Program-made: the position numbers and the translations under genes | Source: JBOFCS01 sp051646185 | GTDB taxonomy: Bacteria; Actinomycetota; Actinomycetes; Mycobacteriales; Mycobacteriaceae | Direction of reading: 5' to 3' | Assembly (NCBI GenBank): GCA_051646185.1 | Contig: JBOFCS010000156.1 | Span: 1-17,395 of the forward strand | Length of the DNA stretch: 17,395 bases | The notes under the pieces: generated by a model | Told to the model about the DNA's origin: nothing | The model's database searches: none | What the model saw: only the letters and a program-made list of their open reading frames with translations | Shown here: piece after piece, positions 1 to 6,792 of the stretch | Position numbering within the stretch: position 1 is the first letter of the stretch | Layout of the letters: every line of letters begins with the position of its first letter

Positions 1-1343
1 GAACCGTAGGAATGACCTAAGGCAGTGATATGTGGATCATCTTTGGTGGAGGTGACAGCAAGACCCTCATAAAAACTTGCCAGCTTTTCACCCCCAGCGG
101 TGGCTTTATCGGTTTGAACGGCATCTGCCCAACCTCTGCCCAGATCTTTCTCACCGATCCACGGCACCCAATCTGGGGTATCGTGATTTCCAGGGCCTGT
201 GGTGACCGGCGGTTCGTAACCAATCCACGAAATTGTGGACACCGTCTCACCCTCCTTGTGTGCGTTTTCGAGTTGCGCAAGTGCTTCTTTCCGCAACAGG
301 TCGGACTCCTTGACCATCCCCTCCAAGGAACCAGCAACAGTGGTATCCATTCCCGGGGTGGTGACGGAAATATGGTCCGCAGTATCAGGATCACCTACAG
401 CAATCGCAGCCATCCCCCGTTCCCCCGAACTGAGATCGAGCAACAATAATTTCCTATCGGGCTGGTTTTTTGTAATTTTTTCGATGGCCGCCAAATCTTC
501 CAGTTTTTTCTCGGTATAGGTCAGTGCCGCATCCTCATTAGTAAAAGTTCCGTGACCGATGCTGTTGTTCACCTCAGCCTGCAGTCTGTCACGTTCCTTC
601 TCAAGCCTGGCACGTTCACCTGGAATCCGATTGCGATTTGCAACATCACGCATAGCGGCAGGGACGCCGTCCAGATTGCCTACCCATTGTGGGTTTTTGG
701 TTAGAACTTCTTGCTGTTGAGTGTAAGTCATGCAATCCCAGTAAGCTTTCGCCGCAGCGGGGGTGACCTGCGCAGGTGGGGCTGGTGCAGACAAAGCTCC
801 CTGCTGTTCGCCATGAGCACTGGCAGCGTCAATGGTTGTGGCTCCCTGCGTGCTGATCTGACCGTGAGCTATTGTGTTAAACACTTCAGCGGCGTCGTTA
901 TCAATATCTTCGGCCTGCAAGATGAGCGCTTGAGCTATGGTCTCAATTTCTTGGGCCTGCACACGTCTTTTCGCGTTTTCGGCTGAGTCCCAGGTATCTA
1001 CTCGAAAAGTCACCCTGCCATCAGGTTGCAGCTGCATATCTAGGGCGGCAGCCTCGGCATGGAGAGTGCTGAGGCGAGTTTTTAGCAATGCCACCGAATC
1101 TGCGGTACTGCGGGTGAGGTGCCGGACAGCGCCAATGGTCGCGGCTTCATCGGTGAGAGTATCGGCGCTAACAGTGTATTTATGCCGAGCAGCATCGGCA
1201 GCTTCACCTTCCCAACCAGGGAGTTCGCCAATGATTCTTAGCTGATTCTGCACTTCTTCAAGAGTGTCTAGCCTAGTGGACAGCGCCTTGGCCATATCGT
1301 CAAGTGCGTCAACATTCCACCGCTCAATATCGGTTAGATCCAC
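1..1343 (-). CDS. DUF1023 alpha/beta hydrolase with WXG-like N-terminal domain, 3' end cut by window
   Basis: Translating the minus strand gives 447 uninterrupted codons running off the left edge. The GTG start (1341-1343) follows an AAGGAG box (1349-1354) at 5 nt. Residues 1-95 are helical, with a W44-E45-G46 turn (LPGWEGEAADAA) as in WXG100 proteins. The middle carries AYWDCMTYTQQQ, then GNLDGVPAAMRD near residue 222. The visible end has HISVTTPGMDT, ISWIGYEPP and ITALGHSYG, placing the nucleophile at Ser445. These blocks are the signature of the DUF1023 (Abhydrolase_8) family; the Asp and His of the triad would lie beyond the edge. Actinobacterial members are often encoded beside type VII secretion (ESX) substrates, and a small EspC-like gene is read divergently 110 bp away. 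The family assignment is firm. The substrate is unknown, and export by ESX is inference. Confidence 0.88.
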   Translation of the reverse strand, partial: MDLTDIERWNVDALDDMAKALSTRLDTLEEVQNQLRIIGELPGWEGEAADAARHKYTVSADTLTDEAATIGAVRHLTRSTADSVALLKTRLSTLHAEAAALDMQLQPDGRVTFRVDTWDSAENAKRRVQAQEIETIAQALILQAEDIDNDAAEVFNTIAHGQISTQGATTIDAASAHGEQQGALSAPAPPAQVTPAAAKAYWDCMTYTQQQEVLTKNPQWVGNLDGVPAAMRDVANRNRIPGERARLEKERDRLQAEVNNSIGHGTFTNEDAALTYTEKKLEDLAAIEKITKNQPDRKLLLLDLSSGERGMAAIAVGDPDTADHISVTTPGMDTTVAGSLEGMVKESDLLRKEALAQLENAHKEGETVSTISWIGYEPPVTTGPGNHDTPDWVPWIGEKDLGRGWADAVQTDKATAGGEKLASFYEGLAVTSTKDDPHITALGHSYG

Positions 1344-1453
1344 CCCGGCTCCTTGAATCAATTTTTCTGATTTACATTCAGCTGGGGTGTAGGGTACCAG
1401 TTGTTACTTAATTTGGTCGAGGAAATTTTCATGCAACGGTAAGGGGAGAGTTA

Positions 1454-1792
1454 ATGTCATTTGTTAAGGCGGACACCACAGAACTGAGAGTTGCAGCGCA
1501 CCGAACTAATACCGTCAAGGAAGGGAGCGTTGAGACGTTGAAAGCTACTGACCTGGCAATCGCACAATCTTCTGATGGATGGGCTGAACAGGGCCGTAAG
1601 GGGTTGGAAAGTTTTATTGAGGAATTGGCGATACGGCGCAGTGCCCTGTCCGATTCCTTATCGGAGCTGGAACAACTGCTAGTTTATTCGGCCAATTCCT
1701 TTGATGTTCAAGAAGATACATCACAACAACGATTCACCACCATCGCTGCATCGGTAGAGCCATCCTCGGGTCCCACTCTTCTCAAGTGGTAG
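1454..1792 (+). CDS. EspC-like small type VII secretion target protein
   Basis: This encodes 112 aa from ATG, preceded by AAGGGGAG at 5 nt. It is predicted to form two helices separated by a turn at D41-G42-W43. The N-terminal ADTTELRVAAHRTN and the C-terminal LSELEQLLVYSANSFDVQED resemble the EspC-type ESX substrate pattern, in which a helical hairpin ends in a Tyr-x-x-x-Asp/Glu export signal. In the aligned position this protein has F83 and E87, with Y78 five residues earlier, so the export motif is non-canonical. There is no Sec signal peptide or membrane segment. It is read divergently from the DUF1023 hydrolase, a family that often accompanies such proteins. It may be a chaperone, partner or co-secreted subunit for the hydrolase (inference). 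No ESX machinery gene is visible in the window. Confidence 0.6.
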   Translation: MSFVKADTTELRVAAHRTNTVKEGSVETLKATDLAIAQSSDGWAEQGRKGLESFIEELAIRRSALSDSLSELEQLLVYSANSFDVQEDTSQQRFTTIAASVEPSSGPTLLKW

Positions 1793-1945
1793 TGCTCCCT
1801 ATTTCAGTCAATCTCAAGTTGTGAACTGACTACTTTTGGCGGTCAACGGCGGCAATTGCTGCATTAAGTGTGGTTCAGCATCACGGGTTAGTTATCTACG
1901 GGAGTGTTTAGGTTCTTCCTGGGGAAATCTTGATCTTGTATGAAA

Positions 1946-1987
1946 AATCAATCCTGATCTTGATTAGTCTTATCGATAGATTATGCT
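1946..1987 (+). promoter_or_regulatory. candidate lipase promoter with overlapping inverted repeat
   Basis: AATCAA (1946-1951) and TTGATT (1960-1965) form a 6-bp inverted repeat around an 8-nt spacer. The right arm also reads as a -35 box, TTGATT, followed 16 nt later by TATGCT (1982-1987) as a -10 box. The lipase start lies about 54 nt downstream. The geometry fits a repressor site over the -35 element, but the regulator is unknown. The rest of 1793-2041 shows nothing else I can name beyond loose TGATCTTG-type direct repeats at 1930-1965. Confidence 0.4.
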
Positions 1988-2041
1988 GCAAATCACATTG
2001 TTACCAATAAGTAGCATACATCACGTTTTGGAGGCTTGGTT

Positions 2042-3409
2042 ATGTCGTTGAGGGTTATCATGCGTGCGCTAGCAGCGATGATCGCTGTTGCGTGTACCGG
2101 TGCTGTAGCACCGGTGAGCGGGCTGTCAATGGTTGCTGCGCAGCCGGCTGTTGCGGACCCTTTTTATCAGTATGACGGCGCTGATCCGCTGTCCTCGTAT
2201 GAACCAGGGGCGGTCCTTAAGACACGAACTGTGCCGTATAATTTCCTGAATGTGCCGACACCTTTGCAGGCTGTTCAGGTGTTATATCGCTCCACGGATG
2301 CTCTGGGACGACCATCAGCGAACGTTACTTCTGTGCTGAAGCCTTTGACTGGTAAAACTGACAAGGTCATCTCCTATCAGTCGTTTTACGACTCACTCAA
2401 CCCAGATGACAGTCCCTCAAGGGCAATTGCGGGTAATGCCCCGATCGCTGATTGGACCCCGAGTGGACGAAACTTCAATATTGGTGGAACGTTCACCTCA
2501 ATAGAAGCTCCACTGTTTGCTCCACTTTTTGCTCAGGGGTACGCCATCGTCATCCCCGATACCGAAGGCCCCCATGCGAACTTCGCAGCCGGACCGGAAT
2601 ACGGCAAGATGACCCTCGACTCGTTGCGAGCAGCATTTAATGCCCCTGAAACTGGGCTGGCTCCCGAGGCCAAGATTGGATTGATGGGGTACTCCGGAGG
2701 CGCTATTGCTAGTAACTGGGCAGCAATTCTGGCTCCTGACTATGCCCCAGATATCAATAAAAACCTCATCGGTGTTGCCCAAGGCGGCTTATTGGTCAAT
2801 CCAGCAACCAATCTTAAGTATGCAAGTGGCAGCCTAGGTTGGGGTGGAGTTGTGGGCATGGCAGTGGTTGGTATTGCCAGATCTTATGAGATTGATTTTG
2901 GCCCTTATATCACTGAGCGGGGCCGAGAGATTATGGCGAGACTGGAAGATGCGTCTATTGGAAATGTGCTGATGCAGTATCCAGGATTAACATGGCAAGA
3001 ATTGGTTAAACCAGAGTACGCCAACCCCAACACAATCCCAGAGTTTGTGGATGTGGTGAATAAAATTAATATGGGTACCGCTCCTATTCCAACTATTCCC
3101 ATGTTTGTGGCACAAGCGACTAATGGGATCATCGAAGGCACCCAAGCTGGAGCCCCTGGAATTGGTGCTGGTGATGCAATTATGGTTGCTGGCGATGTTC
3201 GTAGCTTAATGAATCGCTACTGTGAGGCAGGGCTAGAGATTCAGTATGACCAATACGACTTACTAAGCCATATTCCCGGGGCGATGCTGTGGCTACCTGG
3301 TGCTTTGATGTGGCTCAATGACCGGTTTAATGGTGTTGCAACCCCATCGAACTGCGGCAGTATTGCCCTCGGCAACTCTCTTGAACCGCAGTATTTGGTT
3401 ATCGAATGA
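2042..3409 (+). CDS. secreted lipase (LIP / CAL-A-type secretory lipase family)
   Basis: This encodes 455 aa. I chose ATG 2042 because GGAGG (2030-2034) sits 7 nt upstream; a TTG at 2036 is in frame but abuts that box. Residues 1-38 form a Sec signal peptide: R4/R8, a hydrophobic alanine-rich stretch, then AVA-D, a likely signal peptidase I site after A38. The mature protein has the secretory lipase pattern, with nucleophile Ser218 in MGYSGGA, a later GAGDAIMV block that could hold the acid residue, and the C-terminal LLSHIPGAMLWLPGALMWL holding the probable catalytic His. The likely role is hydrolysis of host or environmental triacylglycerols or esters outside the cell. Such lipases are common in lipid-dependent corynebacteria. 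It is monocistronic, with its own promoter region and a strong hairpin after the stop. The exact substrate cannot be read from the sequence. Confidence 0.88.
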   Translation: MSLRVIMRALAAMIAVACTGAVAPVSGLSMVAAQPAVADPFYQYDGADPLSSYEPGAVLKTRTVPYNFLNVPTPLQAVQVLYRSTDALGRPSANVTSVLKPLTGKTDKVISYQSFYDSLNPDDSPSRAIAGNAPIADWTPSGRNFNIGGTFTSIEAPLFAPLFAQGYAIVIPDTEGPHANFAAGPEYGKMTLDSLRAAFNAPETGLAPEAKIGLMGYSGGAIASNWAAILAPDYAPDINKNLIGVAQGGLLVNPATNLKYASGSLGWGGVVGMAVVGIARSYEIDFGPYITERGREIMARLEDASIGNVLMQYPGLTWQELVKPEYANPNTIPEFVDVVNKINMGTAPIPTIPMFVAQATNGIIEGTQAGAPGIGAGDAIMVAGDVRSLMNRYCEAGLEIQYDQYDLLSHIPGAMLWLPGALMWLNDRFNGVATPSNCGSIALGNSLEPQYLVIE

Positions 3410-3412
3410 GTG

Positions 3413-3466
3413 AAAGCCTAAAGGGCCGGTGGTGAGGCAATACTCACCACCGGCCCTTTAGGCTTT
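3413..3466. terminator. perfect 24-bp hairpin between convergent lipase and whiB1
   Basis: The arms 3413-3436 and 3443-3466 are exact reverse complements over 24 bp, with a 6-nt GCAATA loop and a GC-rich core (GGGCCGGTGGTGAG). It starts 3 nt after the lipase stop and lies 83 bp beyond the whiB1 stop, so it can serve both converging genes. Each arm begins AAAGCC and ends GGCTTT, so each strand ends in only three Ts. It is therefore a very stable stem with a weak U tract. Confidence 0.8.
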
Positions 3467-3549
3467 AGTAGATCCAGGTTGCTCTCTCCATCACCGTTTG
3501 TCATATTCGGTAAGGAGTCAAGAAACCACAAAACCTATTCGTCGAAAAT

Positions 3550-3804
3550 TTAGACGATGCTACGAGTTCGTGTTCGTGCATTACGACGCTTAAGTGCACG
3601 ACGTTCGTCTTCGCTCATGCCGCCCCATACACCCGCGTCCTGACCAGACTCCAACGCCCATGATAGGCATTCAGCGGTGACCGGGCAGCGAGTGCAGACG
3701 ACCTTTGCGTCAGCAATCTGAGCGAGAGCGGGACCGCTGTTACCTACTGGGAAAAACAGCTCAGGGTCCTCGTCGCGACAAATCGCTTTGTGCCGCCAGT
3801 CCAT
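3550..3804 (-). CDS. whiB1: WhiB1-type iron-sulfur transcriptional regulator
   Basis: This encodes 84 aa starting MDWRHKAIC. ATG 3804 has AAGGAG (3811-3816) 6 nt upstream and matches the known WhiB1 N-terminus; an upstream in-frame start would add 11 residues. The four [4Fe-4S] ligands are C9, C37, C40 and C46 (CTRCPVTAEC). The Wbl turn GVWGGM is at 58-63, followed by the basic C-terminus RRALKRRNARTRTR, which binds DNA. From memory it is nearly identical to M. tuberculosis WhiB1 (Rv3219), an essential NO-responsive partner of the primary sigma factor. C. glutamicum WhcE is the likely corynebacterial equivalent. It acts in the cytoplasm. Its upstream region carries a CRP/GlxR-like operator, consistent with the known cAMP-receptor control of whiB1 in M. 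tuberculosis. Confidence 0.97.
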   Translation of the reverse strand: MDWRHKAICRDEDPELFFPVGNSGPALAQIADAKVVCTRCPVTAECLSWALESGQDAGVWGGMSEDERRALKRRNARTRTRSIV

Positions 3805-3888
3805 CCTCTGCTCCTTACCGGGTGCATATAGCACCATTTATTGGTTCTTAGTTTACTAGCGCGTATCAAATGTTTCCGCACTGTTGCT

Positions 3889-3904
3889 TGTGAATGCTTT
3901 CACG
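3889..3904 (-). promoter_or_regulatory. CRP/GlxR-type operator upstream of whiB1
   Basis: TGTGA-ATGCTT-TCACG matches the CRP/GlxR consensus TGTGA-N6-TCACA at nine of ten defined positions. Its centre is 92 nt upstream of the whiB1 ATG. A possible -10 box (TAAACT on the minus strand, 3850-3855) would put the site near -53, where CRP family proteins can activate. In M. tuberculosis, whiB1 is a known target of the cAMP receptor protein Rv3676. Confidence 0.7.
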
Positions 3905-3948
3905 AACTCAAAATAAGTCAAGAGCTTGCGGTAACACGTGTCCAAAGT

Positions 3949-3975
3949 CACTTAAATCAGGGGCCCTGATAAGTG
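3949..3975. repeat. imperfect inverted repeat downstream of the lipid kinase gene
   Basis: ATCAGGG and CCCTGAT flank a single G (3956-3970). The pairing extends outward through CACTT/AAGTG with a 2-nt bulge. It lies about 130 bp beyond the lipid-kinase stop and 45 bp upstream of the whiB1 operator. It could be a weak terminator for the kinase transcript, since the minus strand continues into TTT, or a protein site. The remaining bases 3976-4102 show no gene I can support. Confidence 0.35.
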
Positions 3976-4102
3976 CTGTCATGGTCGCGCTGAATCTGCT
4001 TACTTGTTGCTGTATTTTGTGCTCAAGGCTGAAGATATATGTGTTTCTGCAGCACTGTCAATAGAATTTTCTGAGAATTACCTGGTTCAGGTTCCAATGT
4101 GC

Positions 4103-5086
4103 TTAGGGTTCGGCAATTACCTCAAGGGCCGAAGCAACGGATCGGAAGGTAACTTTGTCGCGCAGTCCGATGTAGTCCCCATCAAGTTGCAAACCGATAG
4201 GTACTGAACTTGTGATGCGAACTATGGGCACGTCATCTTGGCGAAGAAGATGCTTTGTTTGTAGTTTTGAGCCCGGAGTCAGAATCTGCCTAGTGAGCCT
4301 AAGATTTGCACCCAGCTGCATACTGCTGACCGCAAAAACACCAAGTCCTGAATCGAAAGAAGTAGCAGGGTTGGTGACTACGGGTCGCTTATTGGCAAAT
4401 GTCCAGGGGCTGCTATTGCTGATGAATGCAAAGTGAATCCCAGAGACAGGTTCCTGATCAGCTATTTGCACAGTAAGGGTGGGTTCTTTTCGGGCGTTAG
4501 CAAGCGCAGCTTTAACCGCGCTACGAATGTAGCGTGAGGCAGTAGCGCGTCGTCCGGCTGCTCTGCTTGCTTCTACCGCCTCAACCACTTCAGCATCAAG
4601 ACCCATTCCAGCGTTGAAGGTGAACCAACGGCCGTCGCAGTGTCCCAGACCAATGTGTCGTCGACGACGGTGCAGGAGTAAGTTGATCAGCTGGTTCGTG
4701 GCTTCCACTGGATCTGGGTGCATCCCAATTGAGCGAGCAAAGACGTTAGCGGAGCCCCCAGGGACCACAGCTAAAGCGGGTATAGGCCCAATAATCAAGG
4801 AACCCAGCGATATCGGTGTAGGTGCTCCGAGCAGTCCATTAACCACCTCATTTACTGTTCCATCACCGCCATGAACAATGATCGCTGAGTACCCTTGCTT
4901 AATTGATTGTTCGGCAAGTTCTTTGGCATGGCCGCGGTGAGTGGTATGAACTACCTGAAGTTGAACGGTGCTGGCAAGAGCATGAGCAAGGAGGTCACGT
5001 CCGGCTGCCGTGGTAGAAGTCGCGTTTGGATTCACGATCAGCAAGGCCCGCACAGGGTACCAGCGTAGCGGTGCAGCAGTAGACAT
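4103..5086 (-). CDS. diacylglycerol kinase-like lipid kinase (Rv3218-like)
   Basis: This encodes 327 aa in the DAGK/YegS/sphingosine kinase family. The N-terminal strand RALLIVNPNA leads to the nucleotide-binding GGDGT at 73-77 with VNEVVNGL. This is followed by AVVPGGSANVFARSIG (106-121), the second family signature. The beta-rich C-terminal half contains FNAGMGLDAEVVEAVE and IGLQLDGDYIGL, the latter typical of the lipid-binding domain. The enzyme should transfer phosphate from ATP to a lipid hydroxyl at the membrane face. The acceptor cannot be read from the sequence. The ATG start has a poor ribosome binding site and lies 12 bp from the start of the divergent membrane protein gene, which constrains promoter placement. 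From memory it corresponds in position to M. tuberculosis Rv3218. Confidence 0.88.
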   Translation of the reverse strand: MSTAAPLRWYPVRALLIVNPNATSTTAAGRDLLAHALASTVQLQVVHTTHRGHAKELAEQSIKQGYSAIIVHGGDGTVNEVVNGLLGAPTPISLGSLIIGPIPALAVVPGGSANVFARSIGMHPDPVEATNQLINLLLHRRRRHIGLGHCDGRWFTFNAGMGLDAEVVEAVEASRAAGRRATASRYIRSAVKAALANARKEPTLTVQIADQEPVSGIHFAFISNSSPWTFANKRPVVTNPATSFDSGLGVFAVSSMQLGANLRLTRQILTPGSKLQTKHLLRQDDVPIVRITSSVPIGLQLDGDYIGLRDKVTFRSVASALEVIAEP

Positions 5087-5098
5087 TAGGCTTGGTGG

Positions 5099-5521
5099 GT
5101 GCCCAATGCCAGTTTTTTGTCGTCTTCCTCATCGTCTCCTCCGTCGCCAATTCGTTGGGCAGGGATCATTGTCGCTGGACAAGGCGCGCTTGCGATGCTT
5201 ACCGCAATTGTTTTGAGCGTGCGAGCGTTGATGGGGCAGGATCAAAGTGTTGCCAGTGGCTATGGCACTGCAGCGTGGTTTGTAATTCTTGGCGGTGGGG
5301 TGCTTACCTCCGGTATCGCACTTATTCTAGGTAAGCGCTGGGGGCGGGGGATTGCAGTTGTGACACAAGTACTACTCCTGCCGGTAGCGTGGTCATTGAT
5401 TGTGAGCTCTCAACTTCCGGTACTCGGAGTGCCGGTAGCGATTGTGGTTTTAGTGGTTTTGGTTCTGCTTTTCAGTAGAGAAGCTGGGCAATGGATGAAT
5501 GCACAGTACAAAGAACAATGA
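5099..5521 (+). CDS. small four-helix integral membrane protein (Rv3217c-like)
   Basis: This encodes 140 aa from GTG, with four hydrophobic segments at about 20-42, 56-78, 84-104 and 106-127 and short polar loops (GKRWGRG). The tail, REAGQWMNAQYKEQ, is charged. The N-terminus is a low-complexity stretch (FLSSSSSSPPSP) before the first helix. No catalytic motif is visible. It is divergent from the lipid kinase with 12 bp between start codons and convergent with the acetyltransferase (8 bp between stops). Its size, topology and position match the conserved membrane protein Rv3217c of M. tuberculosis (from memory). The function is unknown; a role near the lipid kinase is only suggested by synteny. 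The ribosome binding site is weak, so the start is uncertain. Confidence 0.75.
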   Translation: MPNASFLSSSSSSPPSPIRWAGIIVAGQGALAMLTAIVLSVRALMGQDQSVASGYGTAAWFVILGGGVLTSGIALILGKRWGRGIAVVTQVLLLPVAWSLIVSSQLPVLGVPVAIVVLVVLVLLFSREAGQWMNAQYKEQ

Positions 5522-5529
5522 GCCGCAAG

Positions 5530-6009
5530 TTATTTGCTCGCTAAATTGGTGAGTGCAGCACCAGAAAGTCGATAGACCGTCCAGTCATCTTGCGGGGTAG
5601 CGCCAATGGATTTGTAGAAAGCTATTGACGGGGCATTCCAATCTAATACTGACCACTGCAGCCTGGTGTAGTTATTACTAATGCACTCTGCTGCCAGCGT
5701 AGCGAGCAATGCTTTGCCGATTCCTGTGCCGCGTTGCTGAGGTTGAACGTAAAGATCTTCTAAATAGATGCCATGAACTCCATCCCAGGTTGAGAAGTTA
5801 AGAAACCAGATCGCCATGCCAACAATTGAGTCGTTTACCGTGGCTACGTGGGCAAAGAGTTTGGGTTCTGGGCAAAATAAAGCGACCTTGAGCTGTGTCG
5901 CAGTGACAGTACATTCATGCCTGAGTTTTTCGTAGTCAGCTAGCTCATAAATGAGTCCAACGAGGGCGTCAACATCAGTGGGTAGGGCTGGACGAATAGC
6001 TAGCGACAT
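5530..6009 (-). CDS. GNAT family N-acetyltransferase, diamine/thialysine acetyltransferase-like
   Basis: This encodes 159 aa with the full GNAT fold. Motif A is LEDLYVQPQQRGTGIGKALL, with the acetyl-CoA loop at R93-GTGIG. Motif B is WSVLDWNAPSIAFYKSIGA, ending in DDWTVYRLSG. The GIYLEDLYV and LDWN...FYKSIGA pattern is closest to the SSAT/thialysine acetyltransferase branch, so a small amine is the likely acceptor (inference). The ATG follows AAGAAGGAAC at short spacing. It lies 56 bp downstream of the histidine phosphatase gene on the same strand and is probably co-transcribed. From memory, the M. tuberculosis counterpart Rv3216 is a shortened acetyltransferase, whereas this copy looks intact. 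Rv3215 (entC), which sits beside it there, is absent here. Confidence 0.88.
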   Translation of the reverse strand: MSLAIRPALPTDVDALVGLIYELADYEKLRHECTVTATQLKVALFCPEPKLFAHVATVNDSIVGMAIWFLNFSTWDGVHGIYLEDLYVQPQQRGTGIGKALLATLAAECISNNYTRLQWSVLDWNAPSIAFYKSIGATPQDDWTVYRLSGAALTNLASK

Positions 6010-6065
6010 GTTCCTTCTTTGCTGGTATGAGTCTAGAGGGCAATAGCGCGGAATATCTGGCGGAA

Positions 6066-6713
6066 TCAGTATCCAGTAAGACCAAGTGCCGTAATTTGTT
6101 TCTGGCCATGCTCAAAGCCACAGATAGCAATGGATGCTGGTGCCATGGAGAAGTTTTTCCCCAGTGCAATAGGGAGAGTAATCCAACGAGCAAGTAGGGC
6201 TCGAGAAAAATGTCCGTGACCAACAAAAAGTACATCGCCGATGGCAAGATGCTTGAGTGCAGTATCGAGTACGCGGTCGGCCCGTAGTCGGATATCGGTG
6301 ATGCTTTCCCCCTCCGTGGCTCCATGAGTCCAAATCGTCCACTCGGAAATGTTTTCTCTGATTTGGGCGGAAGTTAAGCCCTCATAAGCGCCATAGTCCC
6401 ATTCTGCTAAGTCGGGGTAGATATTGTTAATCTTCAGCCCGGCTAGTTCAGCTGTAGCAATTGCTCGTTGGCGTGGGCTACACAGGACCAGTGGATTGAC
6501 AAGCTCTAAGCCATTGATTACTGCGGATGCGGATCTTGCTTGCATTTGTCCGGTTGCAGTCAGTCCGATATCAGTAGCACCAGTATGCTGCCCAATCTTC
6601 GACCACAAGGTTTCACCATGTCGCAGTAACACTAGTCGGTGGCCAAATTGGGGATCGGGCTGTACGTTAGACATTGGGAGACTAGGGTTCTGCTTAGCCA
6701 TGATGATCATCAT
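6066..6713 (-). CDS. gpm2: histidine phosphatase family acid phosphatase (Rv3214/Gpm2-like)
   Basis: This encodes up to 215 aa. LLRHGETLWS holds the phospho-accepting His (H32 from the first Met). Further family motifs are CSPRQRAIATAELAGL, LAEWDYGAYEGL with the acid residue, and FVGHGHFSRALLARW with the second catalytic His. ASIAICGFEHG...LGLTG is shared with M. tuberculosis Rv3214, which was annotated as a phosphoglycerate mutase but shown to be an acid phosphatase. The likely activity is broad phosphomonoester hydrolysis in the cytoplasm. The start is ambiguous: Met codons lie at 6713, 6710, 6701 and 6674, and none has a good ribosome binding site. The ATG at 6701 or 6674 gives a length nearer that of Rv3214. 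It is the first gene of a two-gene minus-strand unit with the acetyltransferase and is divergent from the ParA gene. Confidence 0.88.
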   Translation of the reverse strand: MMIIMAKQNPSLPMSNVQPDPQFGHRLVLLRHGETLWSKIGQHTGATDIGLTATGQMQARSASAVINGLELVNPLVLCSPRQRAIATAELAGLKINNIYPDLAEWDYGAYEGLTSAQIRENISEWTIWTHGATEGESITDIRLRADRVLDTALKHLAIGDVLFVGHGHFSRALLARWITLPIALGKNFSMAPASIAICGFEHGQKQITALGLTGY

Positions 6714-6792
6714 GCGTCAGTGAATGGTCAGGTGCTTAGGTCGGGGTCTGAACCCCAAGATCAGGGTGCCTTTAGCAGTCAGGATTAGGTCT

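Noticed and set aside
17..394. Open frames on both strands in the first 1.25 kb (17-394 minus; 30-449, 235-519, 711-986 and 937-1245 plus)
   Set aside because: They are shadows of the single minus-strand DUF1023 gene, which runs uninterrupted from 1343 off the left edge and carries all family motifs.
4004..4207. 67-codon plus-strand frame over the lipid kinase 3' end
   Set aside because: It overlaps the kinase coding end, has no ribosome binding site and no recognisable protein features.
6724..6792. N-terminal extension of the ParA protein from ATG 6724
   Set aside because: The 23 added residues are unlike the family, and the GTG at 6793 gives the canonical start just before the deviant Walker A motif.
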